Positions 52,737-63,605 of a DNA stretch of 64,000 nt are shown here, piece by piece. Positions within the stretch are counted from its first letter, which is position 1; the number at the start of each line of letters is the position of its first letter. This stretch comes from Pectinophora gossypiella (lineage: Eukaryota > Arthropoda > Insecta > Lepidoptera > Gelechiidae). A program made the translations under genes and the position numbers. The notes below the pieces were generated by a model. The model saw only the letters and a program-made list of their open reading frames with translations. It did no database searches and was not told the origin of the DNA. The stretch spans positions 11,655,534 through 11,719,533 of the forward strand of contig NC_065422.1 in assembly GCF_024362695.1 (NCBI RefSeq), given 5' to 3'.

Positions 52737-52790
52737 CCAAGGAGAAAGTAAAAGGAGTGAACATAAATAAAATATCCTTCTATATCCCAT
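52737..52790 (+). mobile_element. 3' LTR remnant
   Basis: CAAGGAGAAAGTAAAAGGAG, AATAAAATATCCTTCTATAT and CCCA repeat the last ~55 bp of the LTR. So only about 45 bp of internal sequence is left between the two LTR parts; the coding region has been lost by deletion. Confidence 0.7.
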
Positions 52791-52949
52791 TGACTAGCTC
52801 AATTGTTAATAAAGCCGTGAGTTTACGTTTGTTATAATATCTTCAGCAAAATAAATCTCTCAACCTTACAAATTCAATCTCTGAATAAGTTTTTCGAACT
52901 AAAATGGTCTGATTATGAGATGAATGGTTCTTTGAATATCTATCTGACC

Positions 52950-53120
52950 GCCTGGAGGAAATTATGACAAAAAGCGAAGCTCTGAGGGTAACACAATAGA
53001 TGTACCTAGTTGGAAGACTCCTTGAGATGGTTCGAATTAATCTTCACGAATTGAATTACTTATGCCCTTGTGAGTCTGTTGCTTTGCTTAAAGACAGTCT
53101 TTCTCGACATTACTTTAGTG
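52950..53120. repeat. Direct repeat, partner of 54822-54980
   Basis: GCCTGGAGGAAATTATGACA, AACACAATAGATGTACC, TTCACGAATTGAATTAC and TTAGTGCTAATTC. The partner has the same order with gaps. Confidence 0.65.
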
Positions 53121-53130
53121 CTAATTCATC

Positions 53131-53223
53131 ATCAATTTAAGAGCCACGCTCTTGTCGGTGTAGCATTTTCCATTCCAGTCTATCAAATGCCAATTCCTTG
53201 ACTTCCCTATAAGACACGACGTT
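53131..53223 (-). mobile_element. LINE-type 3' end, third copy
   Basis: TCAATTTAAGAGCCACGCTC, TTGTCGGTGTAGCATTTTCC and CTATAAGACACGACGTTAAC. Confidence 0.6.
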
Positions 53224-53347
53224 AACCTTTTCTTAGTGCTAATTACCGAAAACAAAAAGTTGTAAGTGGTGCGAAAGTGGTGCGTCAGCCAAGCGTAAGT
53301 TTCGTGGACACTGCCTACCCCAAATAGAATCAGGGGTGATCTTATGT

Positions 53348-53674
53348 CATCATCTCTCTACCATTGTCCCGTTTTTCACGGGGTCCGATTACCTAACCTG
53401 AAGCTAGGACAGGTCCGCTTTTTTAGAGAAGCGACTGCCTGTCTGACCTTCCAACCCGCGAAGGGAAAACCAACCCAATACAGGTTAGGTCACATACCTC
53501 CGAAAATGCATTTCTCGGGAATGTGGGCTTCCTCACGATGTTTCCCTTCACCGTTGAGCACGTGATAATCATTTATGATCCAAACATGAATTCGAAAATA
53601 AATTCGACAATCATTGGTTTAGGCCTGTGCTGGATTCGAACCTGCGACCTTAAAGAGAGACGCAAACGTCTCTT
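53348..53674 (-). mobile_element. SINE-D with 18 bp TSD, inside a SINE-E tail
   Basis: TCAGGGGTGATCTTATGT at 53330-53347 and 53675-53692 is a perfect duplication. The element runs from the ATCATCTCT tail end to the B box complement GGATTCGAACCTGCG. The head ends early and is replaced by a small hairpin AGAGACGCAAACGTCTCT. The target CTGCCTACCCCAAATAGAAT is a SINE-E-like tail. The 73-codon plus frame is a shadow. Confidence 0.9.
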
Positions 53675-53704
53675 TCAGGGGTGATCTTATGTATGCATGT
53701 TAAA

Positions 53705-53860
53705 AGTTGTAATTTAGTGTAAGGACACCGGATACTCCATACAAGTCCCATTTTTACCGCGTGCGTGCAAGCGACACTCCTCCTTGTTCCTTGGCGGCTT
53801 ACGGCCAAAGTCGGACACAGAAGGGGTGAGGTCGGTGCCTATTTGAGCGTGTATCAAAAA
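53705..53860 (-). repeat. R7-like repeat, degraded
   Basis: GGACACCGGATACTCCATAC, TTCCTTGGCGGCTTACGGCC and GGGGTGAGGTCGGTGCC. The order is not entirely as in other copies. Confidence 0.5.
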
Positions 53861-53954
53861 ACACCTTATGTCAAAGTGACAACTACCTGTCAAGAATAAG
53901 GGACCGGGACTACCTTTTCCATCATTGTCTATGCTACATTTTATTTTTGAAATC

Positions 53955-54210
53955 ACTACATAGTATAAAACAAACTCGCTTTTTCTGTCCCTATATCTAT
54001 CCTTATGTACGCTTAAATCTTTAAAACTACGCAACGGATTTTGATGTAGTTTTTTTAATAGATAGAGTGATTTATGTTGAAGGTTTATATGTCAAATAAA
54101 ATCTATTAAATAGTGGAGAAATACTGTTATTTTTGAGGTTTTTAATGTGATGTAAATAATTTCATTTTTCCCCATCATTGCACCCGAGCGAAGCTGGGGC
54201 GGGTTGCTAG
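53955..54210 (+). mobile_element. Non-autonomous Helitron, copy 1
   Basis: Begins TCACTACATAGTATAAAACA and ends GGGGCGGGTTGCTAG, with the 5' TC and 3' CTAG of Helitrons and an ACCCG...CGGGT stem just before the end. It lies between A and T, as Helitrons do. The second copy at 56651-56912 matches along its full length (TCTTTAAAACTACGCAACGG, TTAAATAGTGGAGAAATACT). No Rep/helicase is encoded. Confidence 0.92.
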
Positions 54211-54284
54211 TCTCCTATAAAAAATGATTAAGTATAATATACAGTTGAAAAAATACTGAATTTTATTGAAGAGCACTATCCAAG

Positions 54285-54360
54285 GCAGCGCGTAGTCAGT
54301 GCCCGATACGAATTGGTGTGGTGTTAAGAGTTAGCGTTCTACACGTAATACTATTTTTAC
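54285..54360 (+). repeat. R7 fragment
   Basis: GTGCCCGATACGAATTGGTG, GAGTTAGCGTTCTACACGTA and ATACTATTTTTAC. Confidence 0.6.
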
Positions 54361-54506
54361 TATTTTGACTATATAGTTAGGATTAGGTACTTCTTTATAT
54401 TGTTTGGTGCTCAAAGAGGTTACCAGCCTCTGCATAAATATAGCTAACATTTAGATTTAGTCCATCAATTAGAAAGGTTTTAATATCCTTTCAGTTTTAG
54501 GGATAA

Positions 54507-54735
54507 TAGGGCAGTGTCTAACTAGTCAAATCAGTCACTTTTTACTAAACGTCAAAACACAAAATTGCTATGGACGCTAGTGACGTCGCACTTATTGTTA
54601 CATTTTTCTTTATTAAAATTCATAAATAAGTTAAATAGAAAAAAAATAACTGAAAACTTTTTGCCATCTTTAGACCTGTCTGTATTTAGTAATCAGAATT
54701 TCATAATTTATCTTTGACCTAGGAAACTACCCAAT
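54507..54735. mobile_element. MITE, GGGTAGTTTCC family, copy 2
   Basis: GGGCAGTGTCTAACTAGTCA, CACTTTTTACTAAACGTCAA, ATCTTTGACCTAGGAAACTACCC (right end). About 30 bp longer than copy 1 in the middle. Confidence 0.8.
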
Positions 54736-54821
54736 TCCCTTAGTTAGCATGCCCGGTTTTGTAAGCAGCTGGTTGCTTTCTACATTTTCTTTTCATCCAA
54801 CCCAGGGTTTATTTGAAGTCT

Positions 54822-54980
54822 GCCTGGGGGAAATTATGACAAAAAGCGCTCTGTAGATAACACAATAGATGTAGCCGGACGGCTCTCTTTAGCTGGTTCA
54901 AGTTAATCCTCACGAATTAAATCAATGACTTTGTGAGTCTAGCTTTGTAGACTGATCTCTTCTTACTTCAGTGCTAATTT
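54822..54980. repeat. Direct repeat, partner of 52950-53120
   Basis: GCCTGGGGGAAATTATGACA, AACACAATAGATGTAGCC, CACGAATTAAATC, and TTCAGTGCTAATTTAA. Confidence 0.65.
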
Positions 54981-54989
54981 AATAAAAAA

Positions 54990-56648
54990 AAATATGTGTA
55001 ATTTCATAAAAGCTCTCTTGGACATAACACGATTAGATTCACGATGTAAAGCAAGACCAGGCCAAGAGTACTCCGAAGAGTTTTATCTGATATGGTTCAC
55101 TTTATAAATTTTCTGTTCTATATGGTTAGAATTAGGATGTGTGAAGGCTTGAAATCTACGAAAATAATAACTCTGCCACCGATAAAAGTTTTATAGATTA
55201 TAGCTAAATTCAGCATTACAAACATGTACCCTACATTGATTTGAAAAATTATAAAAATAAACAATTATAAGCTTCTAATTATAAGTTTTGTAGCGAACAA
55301 TAAAGAGACTAGACAGTGCGTTTTTACGTCGGTTTTTCCGACATGCTTGAGATTACACACAGCGCACAATTAAACGTATTCTAGGTAGATATATTATTTC
55401 TTTTCCCAGTCCAGAAAACCAATTAATACGGCTTTGTTTAATTTCGCCCACCATCTTGATATCTTCGCGGGATCCTTAAAAAACCTCGTCTTGTTTACCA
55501 CGGCTGTATCATCCATCATGACGGGGATGATTAATTACTTTCTTACATTATCGACAGCCAACGCCATTCAAAACTCCATTAAAACTGGTGGAACATTCCC
55601 GACGATCTTTTGTTGGTATTTGTTGAGATGATGTTCAGTTTTCTTGTAAGTTTCAAGTGTTTGGTTACATAAAGTTTGGTAGCAAGCGAAGTTAGTAGAT
55701 CGGGATCTTCATTGGACTTTGTCTGTGCTTGTAGTGTGTTGAGAGTCAGCAAAAACTTACCACGCGAGATACGTTGTGTTGATTAAACAAGTTTCAAGTT
55801 GAGTAAGTTATTAGTTCAGTTTTCCAATTGGTAAGAAGTAGTAGAGAGACGTACCCTTGCTATTACTTTTTTATATTGTCTTAAGATGAATAATCTTCTT
55901 CTTCTCTCGTGTGAGTTATGAGACCAACGATCGACTTTATCTAAAAACTGCACACAAAACTAGTAAGTTACCAAGTTAGCGGTCATGGCTCTGATAATAT
56001 GTAACTATTTTGTTCATCTTTTTTTCATACATGCTCGAGCGGTATAGTACTATATAGGTTTATTTAAATTTCACAAAAGTATGTATGATTTCAATTTTAT
56101 AGGAGACCACATACCCGAAATTCATATTTATCATAAGCGTTAGCTTCGATGTAATAATGCAAAATATTATGCTTGTACATATACATGCTTATACAAATAC
56201 GGGAAAATTTCGCAATTCAGCGGCATTACTATTTTTTTTCTCATCTCTTTTTTTTCATCTTTTCTTCAGCCATTCTTCATAGTCTGTATAATATAATAAC
56301 TGTAGGTAATTAACTCTATATTTTCTGTAAATACCTCATACATCGTTTTAAAATAAAACTTCGTTGCAGATAGCGTGACGACTTCTAGACAGAACAAGTT
56401 AGTTTTAAAGCACTGCTGTCGTCGTGAACTCACTATCGTACACTATTGTCTCTTATAAGATCCCTTTGTACCTACTAATGGTTCTTCCTACGCAGAACAA
56501 GAATCAAACTTCTTTGAAATTCTACGCTTTTAACTCGAAATTGTTATGGAATTAGCGCTGAGAAATTGTATTATCTAAAGAACATTTTCTTGGGACGCTG
56601 AACGGTGGACTTTTGAGATTTCAACACTGTTAGCTTGATATTAGATAT
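54990..56648. other. No gene seen
   Basis: A 1.6 kb AT-rich stretch. The 65-codon frame at 55434 has a hydrophobic middle (LVLFTTAVSSIMTGMINYFL) but no support as a gene. TCTTCTTCTTCTCTCGTGTG at 55889 is a SINE-A end scrap. Probably old host or unrecognised DNA. Confidence 0.4.
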
Positions 56649-56650
56649 CA

Positions 56651-56912
56651 TCACTACATGGTATAAAACAAAGTCGCTTTTTCTGTCCCTATATCCCTAT
56701 GTACGCTTAAATCCTTAAAACTATGCAACGGATTTCGATGCAGGTTTTTTTAATAGATAGAGTGATTCAAGAGGAAGGTTTATAATATGTATAATAACAT
56801 CCATTAAATAGTGGAGAAATACTGTTATTTTTGAGGTTTTTAATGTGATGTCGTAAATATTGTAATTCTTTCCTCAGCATTGCACCCGAGCGAAGTCGGG
56901 ACGGGTCGCTAG
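56651..56912 (+). mobile_element. Non-autonomous Helitron, copy 2
   Basis: TCACTACATGGTATAAAACA to GTCGGGACGGGTCGCTAG. A before and T after. Nearly collinear with copy 1. Confidence 0.92.
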
Positions 56913-56933
56913 TCGTTTATAAAGTAAAAATAA

Positions 56934-57126
56934 CTCTCGTCACACAATCGGCTTGTCGGAGTACTGATACGATGTTACGCTAGCGCTGCGCTAGGGATTA
57001 TGAGCGTATTGAACGTGTAAAGGACGTTTCATGTCACACTGCGGGCACTTGCCGTCACGTCGTGTGTGACGTCTCTCCTTCGTAGCGTCGCTCTAGCGCC
57101 CAGTTTCGCCGACTATGTGTCGAGAG
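56934..57126. mobile_element. Candidate MITE with imperfect inverted ends
   Basis: CTCTCGTCACACAATCGGC at the left and GCCGACTATGTGTCGAGAG at the right pair with two or three mismatches. Inner words CGCTAGCGCTGCG and CGCTCTAGCGCCC also partly pair. It starts 21 bp after a Helitron. Confidence 0.55.
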
Positions 57127-57916
57127 GTCTCAGTTTTTTATACTCGTACAAAAGATTTTTGTTTGCCTTAATTTTTGCTGAACAAATAAAGGAGCATTAA
57201 TTGTTCTAATCCAGCTGTTTCTAAAATTAGAAGTTGTTAGACAGAAGGATTTGGCCAGGAAATTAATGCCAGTCGTCAAAAAGGCTACCCTTCTAGCTCC
57301 GCAATTATTATCGTCTTCTATTTGTTTAGGTGTAGTCTCGTTTCAGTTTGATGTTCGCTCCCATACTGATAAAGATCTCTTTAAATTTGATTCAGGCACG
57401 CGACGCGACGAAGGCTCGCCGCTCGTGCGCCAAATAAAGTAACTGAGATCCACGTGAATGAAACCACTAGCTAATATCATCGATGTTCTCGCGAACTGAT
57501 GTATCTGCAATTTTTAGTAAAACTGATTTGTACCTTTCCCAATTGTCAATAAGATACAAATAACTTTAGCAAAATTACGTCGCAGTAGTACGCAGATATT
57601 AAGCAGATTCAGATGCGTCAGTAGATGGTTGATACCTATCTATAGCCAAGAAAGTACATCTTAAACTTCAAAGCCATATGGAAATCCCCCTAACGTTCCT
57701 CGTGAACGAATACCTACTGCATCGTTTAGTGGCAAAAAGGCGCAATTTGTCATCAAGTCTGATATCTATCACTTGAAAGGAGACGCATCGCGCGAAAAAG
57801 GAAATATTCTGTCCGCCCTGACTTCCATGATGGTAGTGATGTGAATACTCCGATATTATTTAACCGCGTATATTTGATTTTAGAGGAAGAAATCAGTATT
57901 TATAACAATAATAATA
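57127..57916. other. No gene seen
   Basis: Holds a plus frame from about 57220 to 57442 (QKDLARKLMPVVKKATLLAP) with no recognisable family and no splice context that I can trust, and the old repeat shared with 31342-31420. Confidence 0.35.
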
Positions 57917-58030
57917 ATAAGACACTATTGCACACAAATTTACAAGTCATTTACAGGACAAAATTATTATAATGTGGGCAAAGGCGGCCTTATCGCTAAG
58001 AGCGATCTCTTCCAGACAACCTTCGGCAGA
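57917..58030 (-). mobile_element. LINE 3' UTR
   Basis: AAGACACTATTGCACACAAA, GCAAAGGCGGCCTTATCGCT and TCTTCCAGACAACCTTCGGC match the UTR at 11985-12090. Confidence 0.7.
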
Positions 58031-58720
58031 GGATATGGTACACTTGTTCAGCTGCAGTGTAGCGCGCAAAAAAGTAAAATTAAAAAAATATGCAATGTGC
58101 GATCTCTGTTACAGCCGTTAAATGGTTAGGTTATAAGTAGTATAGATTGATCAGAATATCTGATTGGACCAAAACGACAGCACACGGTATCTTAATCATT
58201 CATACATACTTCCCGTCGGGGTATGCCAGAGAAATTTCACTTACTACAATCCTAACACACCACTGTCGCTTTCAACTTCTTATAGGTCACACTTTTACTG
58301 CCTTCGGTATCGTGAATCGTGACATCTAAATAAAAGAATTTAATTATAAGAAGTTTTTGAACAATCGAAGTCTTTCGTTGACGTTATTATAATGCGAAAT
58401 AAAAGAAAAATAATAATATGGAACAGATAAAAGATAGGAAGATGACAATAAGTTAATATCAGTGGGTGACCATTGTGATAGATAAAATATGGTGTGGGTA
58501 AACTCGTGTTCCACATTCGATTTCTAACGTGTATGCAACATCACTATGAGGAAAATAGTAAAGAAAAAATTAAGAGGAATGTGTTTTCAAATTGTCTGAA
58601 ACTCGGATAAGTACACTTACATATATATACACGTTTCTGTTACGACTTTGAATTAACGACCGAATTAAGTATTGCCATTAAAAAAAAAAATGAATGAACA
58701 CACGGCACGGCTCCACTATG
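58031..58720. other. No gene seen
   Basis: Unassigned, except CTTCCCGTCGGGGTATGCCA near 58208, a diverged LINE 3' end like that at 45083. Confidence 0.4.
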
Positions 58721-58722
58721 AG

Positions 58723-58952
58723 GGCTTATTACACCTACCTGTCCGACAGGCTAGATTTGTCAAGGTCACGGTGGTTGCTATGGTTACTCCCCGCCAACTC
58801 CCGTTTCCCGATCAGATCGTGTAGTCTAATAGCATATCAGCGGGTCGAAAACATGAAAAGCACGATCTCGAGCGAGTTGATGGGGAGTAACCATGGTAAC
58901 CATCCGTGACCTTGACGCATCCAGCCTGTCGGATAGGTAGGTGTAGTAAGCC
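58723..58952. mobile_element. MITE, GGCTTATTACACCTACC ends, ~85 bp arms
   Basis: GGCTTATTACACCTACCTGT, CAAGGTCACGGTGG and ATGGTTACTCCCCGCCAACT on the left; the right arm is the complement (GTTGATGGGGAGTAACCATG, GTCGGATAGGTAGGTGTAGT). Even the centre (GATCGTG / CACGATC) pairs. The 71-codon frame is incidental. Confidence 0.88.
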
Positions 58953-59695
58953 ATATAGATTGATGGAATATTTACTATGACCAAAGGCAATTTAGAAAAT
59001 AAATGTTCCTAAATCAATTCGACAGAAATGGTATTCTGGACCTTTGATTTGTTTATCAACGACCATTACATAGAACTTTTCATCAAAAGACAAGTTAGTT
59101 CTTTAGGTACCTACTTTACACCGTTTCCATTTTATTCTCAACGTGATAAAAGAAACGTGTTTTTCGTACCAAGGGTTTGTGGGGCCTATCTCGAAATGAA
59201 TAATCAAAAAAATAATATCTAAAATAAAGCCACTCTCGTTTATTCTTTACAGACTCCTTAAAACGTAGCTGGAAAGGCGCTTTTAGCGGATTGAATCGTC
59301 AAGAAGGCATTTCGTCTTCAAACGGGCGATGTTCAAGTAGCTCGCGTCATCTTGTTACACAATTTAGGTGATTGAAACTTTACAGACAATTGCAAATCAA
59401 GTCCGTGCTTATCGCCCTATGTAAATAGTCCACCATGTGGTCTTAAGGTACAAAGTCCTTAAAATCCAAACCCCATTGTTAACGTCTAGCTTATTTTCCT
59501 CGGTTACACAGGTTGTGAGAAACTGCAGTAGTTTTAAGCGGATAAGACGTTCGTTATGCATGAGTTGATACAAAGTGTAACTATGTTACCTACTGAATAA
59601 AAATAAATACTTTTTTAATTTTCCGCAGGAGGTTATTGGATTGGACTGTCAGCAAACGATTCATAGTGTACGTTTTAGGAGTTCGTAAGTACGTA
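58953..59695. other. No gene seen
   Basis: Unassigned AT-rich sequence without a repeat partner. Confidence 0.45.
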
Positions 59696-59696
59696 T

Positions 59697-59989
59697 CGGC
59701 TCACGATCTGGAGGTGCCGGGTTCGAATCCCGGTGGGGATAAATAACTTTGTGATCCCTAGTTTGGTTAGGACATTGCAAGCTGATCACCTGATTGTACA
59801 GAAGTAAGACGATCCGTGCTTCGGAAGGCACGTTAAGCAGTTGGTCCCGGTTACTACTTTACTGATGTAAGTACGTAGTCGTTACTTGAGACACGTCAGG
59901 GGCCTTTGGCGGCTAAATAATAACCCTGACACCAGGGTTGATGAGGTTGGTCATCCACCTCACAACCCACACGATAGAAGAAGAGTACG
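59697..59989 (+). mobile_element. SINE-A, A box lost
   Basis: Starts inside the head (GGCTCACGATCTGGAGGTGC), B box CCGGGTTCGAATCCCGGTGG, then GGTTAGGACATTGCAAGCTG, TACGTAGTCGTTACTTGAGA, GGGTTGATGAGGTTGGTCAT and CACACGATAGAAGAAGA. The best preserved 3' end of the family. Confidence 0.9.
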
Positions 59990-60653
59990 TTTCAAAAGCG
60001 GCAAGTTGATTTTTTACCCGTAATAATACCAATACCGAGGGAAAGTATTTTTTGTTCCACCCCTCTCGAGTTTGTTATTCAGAATAGCTCCGCTTTTCAT
60101 CGACTTCTGGTAGAAGCCGTGGAAGCCACCAATTGGTGTTTTCTCTCAGATTAAGAATCAATAATGTCGAATTGAACGCTTTGTTGATAGGGCCTTTCCA
60201 TCACTCCTCCTTTAATATTGTGCTCATTGTAAGAATGCCATTTACTTGACGAAGATATTTGTTGGGGCTTATTTTCTAGATTTGGTATTTGGAACTGGTT
60301 TAAATAATGAATGTTGAAGTAACAACTGGCTTTATTTAAGATCAATCGAACATAATGTCTTAAATATTGCTTAGGTAAGTAAGTAGATAAGATGTAGCCT
60401 GTTTAGCATAGAGGAGAAAGGGAGAGATCTACTTGTCTATTTAATATAATAAAATAAAATTAAACGGTGTGTACTGGAGTCAGCACTATTATCTATGTAT
60501 TATGTACTAATATGTATAAAAATTAACTTTCGAAACTACAAACGAATTGTGATAGGTAATATGTTAAGTTTTTAATGTTGTAAAGACCTACAATTTACAA
60601 AATTATCATTTTCGCTTTACGTATTTACTCTCATCAAATTTTATATCCATTCC
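59990..60653. other. No gene seen
   Basis: Unassigned. Confidence 0.45.
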
Positions 60654-60990
60654 TTGTTTTCTTTTTCTGATTTGGCTCTGTTGATTTTTGGACCTCAAAC
60701 TCGTCTTCGCCTCTTCGAAAGACCTTCGAAGCCTGCCATAGTCTGTATCCTGAATGTTAGAAGTAATCTCGAAGTTTTCAAATGTAGAGTGAATATGCAT
60801 TTGCCTTACGCCACATCGTCACTTACCATTAGGCGAGATCGTGGTCAAACCTATAATAATAATAAACAAATATATCTCTTAAAACCAAATTTAAAAGTCA
60901 AGAAATTCAAGGAATTGGCCTTTGATAGTCTGGAATGGAAAATGCTACACCGACAAGAGCGTGGCTCTTAAATTGATGATGATGAAAAGC
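60654..60990 (+). mobile_element. LINE-type 3' end with GATGATGA tail
   Basis: A 105-codon plus frame ends in KKFKELAFDSLEWKMLHRQE then RGS and a TAA stop, followed by ATTGATGATGATGAAAAG. The middle has LEVFKCRVNMHL, reminiscent of the FKxRVNxHLL near the ends of LINE RTs. The 3' ~90 bp is repeated at 5043 and 53131. The match in those copies falls inside the frame too (GCTACACCGACAAGAGCGTG), so the C-terminus may be genuine element coding sequence. I cannot name the clade. Confidence 0.55.
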
Positions 60991-62103
60991 AAATTGTTAT
61001 TTTTCACTACTACTGACCTACTATTTCTCCTACAATGGTTAAAAAAACGTGAAAAGTAATACAACTAATATAATAAAGGTAAGGCAAATACAAAAAGAAC
61101 TAATATTCCGTACAAAAATAACCTGTCGAATGGACACAAAGAATCGGAGGTGAATAAGGTGTCTCTTTTGATGGATCGGGTTCCGTTTCCGGCGCTTTTT
61201 GAAGTGCGCTTCACGCATCGGCGATACAACTTCTAGACTCCAACAGAACAGAAGAATGGTTTCTGTAGACACACCTGACATACAGGTCAGATATGAGATA
61301 CCGTGTATAGTTAGAAAAGTGCACTAATGGATTTACCCCACCTCATTTTTTATTTACTGACTAAAACTAACAGGACTTTTAATATTTTGTTAGAAGAGCT
61401 TACAATATATTATCATATTATTATAATTATTCTAATGAATCTTTATATTTCACTGTCCGCTTTATAAAATTTAATTTGTCAAACTTTGTAATTGGGTGGT
61501 ATAAGATTTTTAATATCGCAACTTTATTTTAGATTATTATAAGCTGTAAAGTTTGCACTATACGATTAAATTAAAAAAAAGTATATAATAAGTTAGGGAA
61601 GAGTTTCGATTTTTTTGATAAGCAGTATCTACATTAGGCGTCTATTTGGTCGTATAGCTTATCGCTTCTCGTGATTTTCCACGGAATTTAGATAAGAATT
61701 CTCGTGATTTTGGAGAATAATGGGGAACCTATTGTTGTGGGGGAGTGAACAGAGAAGCTATGCAAAAGAAAAGCGAATAGGTACATTAATTTGCGTAACA
61801 TTTTCGCTTGTCGGTTTTGCGACTTGTAAGCACATCCATGTGGCGTGTACTTTGGTGTCTGTTTTGTTAGATAGAAAAGAATCGATCGACCTAATAACAA
61901 CTGATACATCACTATGCTAATGAACGTCACAACACTACCTTACATACTTAGACAAATCTAATTCTTACCGCGCATTGAGACGATTGTAAAATGTTATGTT
62001 ATTGAAATAATTGTACTGAACTGGTCATTCCGTTTAATAGTTTATTTTCTTTTTCAAATTTCTTCATTAAGATTTAAAAAAGTGTTAAAATAATAATGTA
62101 ACA
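60991..62103. other. No gene seen
   Basis: Unassigned. A phrase near 61270 (CACCTGACATACAGGTCAGA) echoes 42740 (CATCTGACATATAAGTCAGA), and TTAGGCGTCTATTTGGT at 61634 echoes 42918, so fragments of an old repeat are present. Confidence 0.4.
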
Positions 62104-62105
62104 AT

Positions 62106-62412
62106 GGTGCTAATTCCTGTAAATACCATCTAATTTTATTTTAAGTTATATCTGTCATTTTCTTATCCGCCGAAAAGGAAAGGGACGGGTAATGGACAAG
62201 CATAAAATTTATGGAACACACGTCAATTTTAAGCACAAATCTAAAACAACCGTCTAAAAATTTTACGTCAGTCAATAACCCGACACATTAATTTACTCAT
62301 TCTTCCTAAAATTAAGAGCTGTGAATCATCCGTCCCTTTCCTTTTCGACGGATATGAAAATGACGGATATAACTTAAAATAAAATTAGGCGGTGTCTCCA
62401 GGAATCGGGGCC
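62106..62412. mobile_element. MITE, second copy of the 3602-3939 family
   Basis: GGTGCTAATTCCTGTAAATA, TTTTCTTATCCGCCGAAAAG and the complementary right end CGTCCCTTTCCTTTTCGACG ... CCAGGAATCGGGGCC. Arms about 110 bp. Confidence 0.8.
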
Positions 62413-62424
62413 AATGTGTAATAA

Positions 62425-62530
62425 TGTGTATGTAAGGCCGCCTATTGTACTAATTCTATTTCTCTTTTGTTTTGTATTTTGTTTTTTTCCTTTTTGTGCA
62501 ATAAAGTATTTGTTATGTTATGTAACGTTA
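62425..62530 (+). mobile_element. LINE 3' UTR and tail
   Basis: TAAGGCCGCCTATTGTACTA and TTTTGTGCAATAAAGTATTT, then GTTATGTTATGTAACGTTA repeats. Same UTR type as 11985 but in plus orientation. Confidence 0.65.
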
Positions 62531-62699
62531 TGTAACGTTAAACACAGTTACATAACAACAAGAATATGAAACTTTCTTACAGGCTAAAAAAACCCCCTTA
62601 AATCTAACTGCATCGACAACATTATTATTATTTTTATTTTATTTTAATTATTATGGTTGCAAACATGAACCTACATAAGATTATGATATTGACAATATA

Positions 62700-62827
62700 C
62701 AGGGAGTTTTCCGTCGCAAAAGTACCTATGTAACAAAAATAATTTAAAAAACACTGCGGCAACGGAAAATTTTACTTGATATTAACTCAGACCCACGGTC
62801 TGAATCATCATCTCCCATATCGCCCTG
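62700..62827. mobile_element. TA-flanked MITE, copy 3, internally deleted
   Basis: CAGGGAGTTTTCCGTCGCAA to CCCATATCGCCCTG with TA on both sides (62698-62699, 62828-62829). The block ACTTGATATTAACTCAGACC confirms the family; most of the left arm is gone. Confidence 0.75.
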
Positions 62828-63301
62828 TAGTGTGAAACCAAAATTAAAGTTTCACTTCAATCATGATAATTGATATGATGATTTTTTATTCCAATTTGTA
62901 AATTTTTATTATTATTTTAAAATTGTTTTTAATAATGGTGTTTGTTGTTACAATTGTAGTTAAATGGAATGTATTTGCAAACTGGACATTATGCAAACTG
63001 GTCATTTTTTCACCACTGGACATTTTGCAAAATGGACATTATGCATCTAAAGGTATTTGCCTTTGCCTTTGTTTATGTACTTTTAATTTATACAAGATTA
63101 AATGGATCATGATAATGTAGAAAATATGGTTATTTAAATCTACGTATTATTTTTCTGACAAGCAGCTGAACGCATCGGTTCTATGTATTTACGTGTGAGT
63201 GGTAGAGTAGAAAGAGTAGAGTGGTAGAGTACATACCGTGGTCAAATCCAAGATTGTTAAAGAAAGGCTAGGTCAAAAGTACTCTAAACCGACGAGCATG
63301 C

Positions 63302-63366
63302 ATGAAGCTTTTGATGAAAGTGAAAGAAACCAAAGTATTGTGCCAGGATCATAGTAAGTGGAATTT
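63302..63366 (+). pseudogene. LINE ORF2 C-terminal piece (first half, interrupted)
   Basis: MKLLMKVKETKVLCQDHSKW then N. It equals the 32400-32470 relic up to KWN, then the text departs. Confidence 0.65.
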
Positions 63367-63605
63367 GTTCGGCTCTTGGTGTTTGTGGATTGTGGGTACA
63401 GTAGATGGTGAGAGGTCGAGGGTTCTAGTTCCAATTGCAAAGCACCAGATTGTTCCTTTTCACTATTTAATTAAGTTTTCGTAATTGGTAAAATACACTT
63501 ATACACTTTCGCGGGAGGCGTCGGCCATTCCATTCCGTACAATATTGCCATGCCAAAAATATTATTATTTTATACTTGTGTTGCCAGCAACAGAATTTTA
63601 TGGCA

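Noticed and set aside
57220..57442. Plus frame with QKDLARKLMPVVKKATLLAP as an exon
   Set aside because: No family recognised, no clear splice sites, no conserved context.
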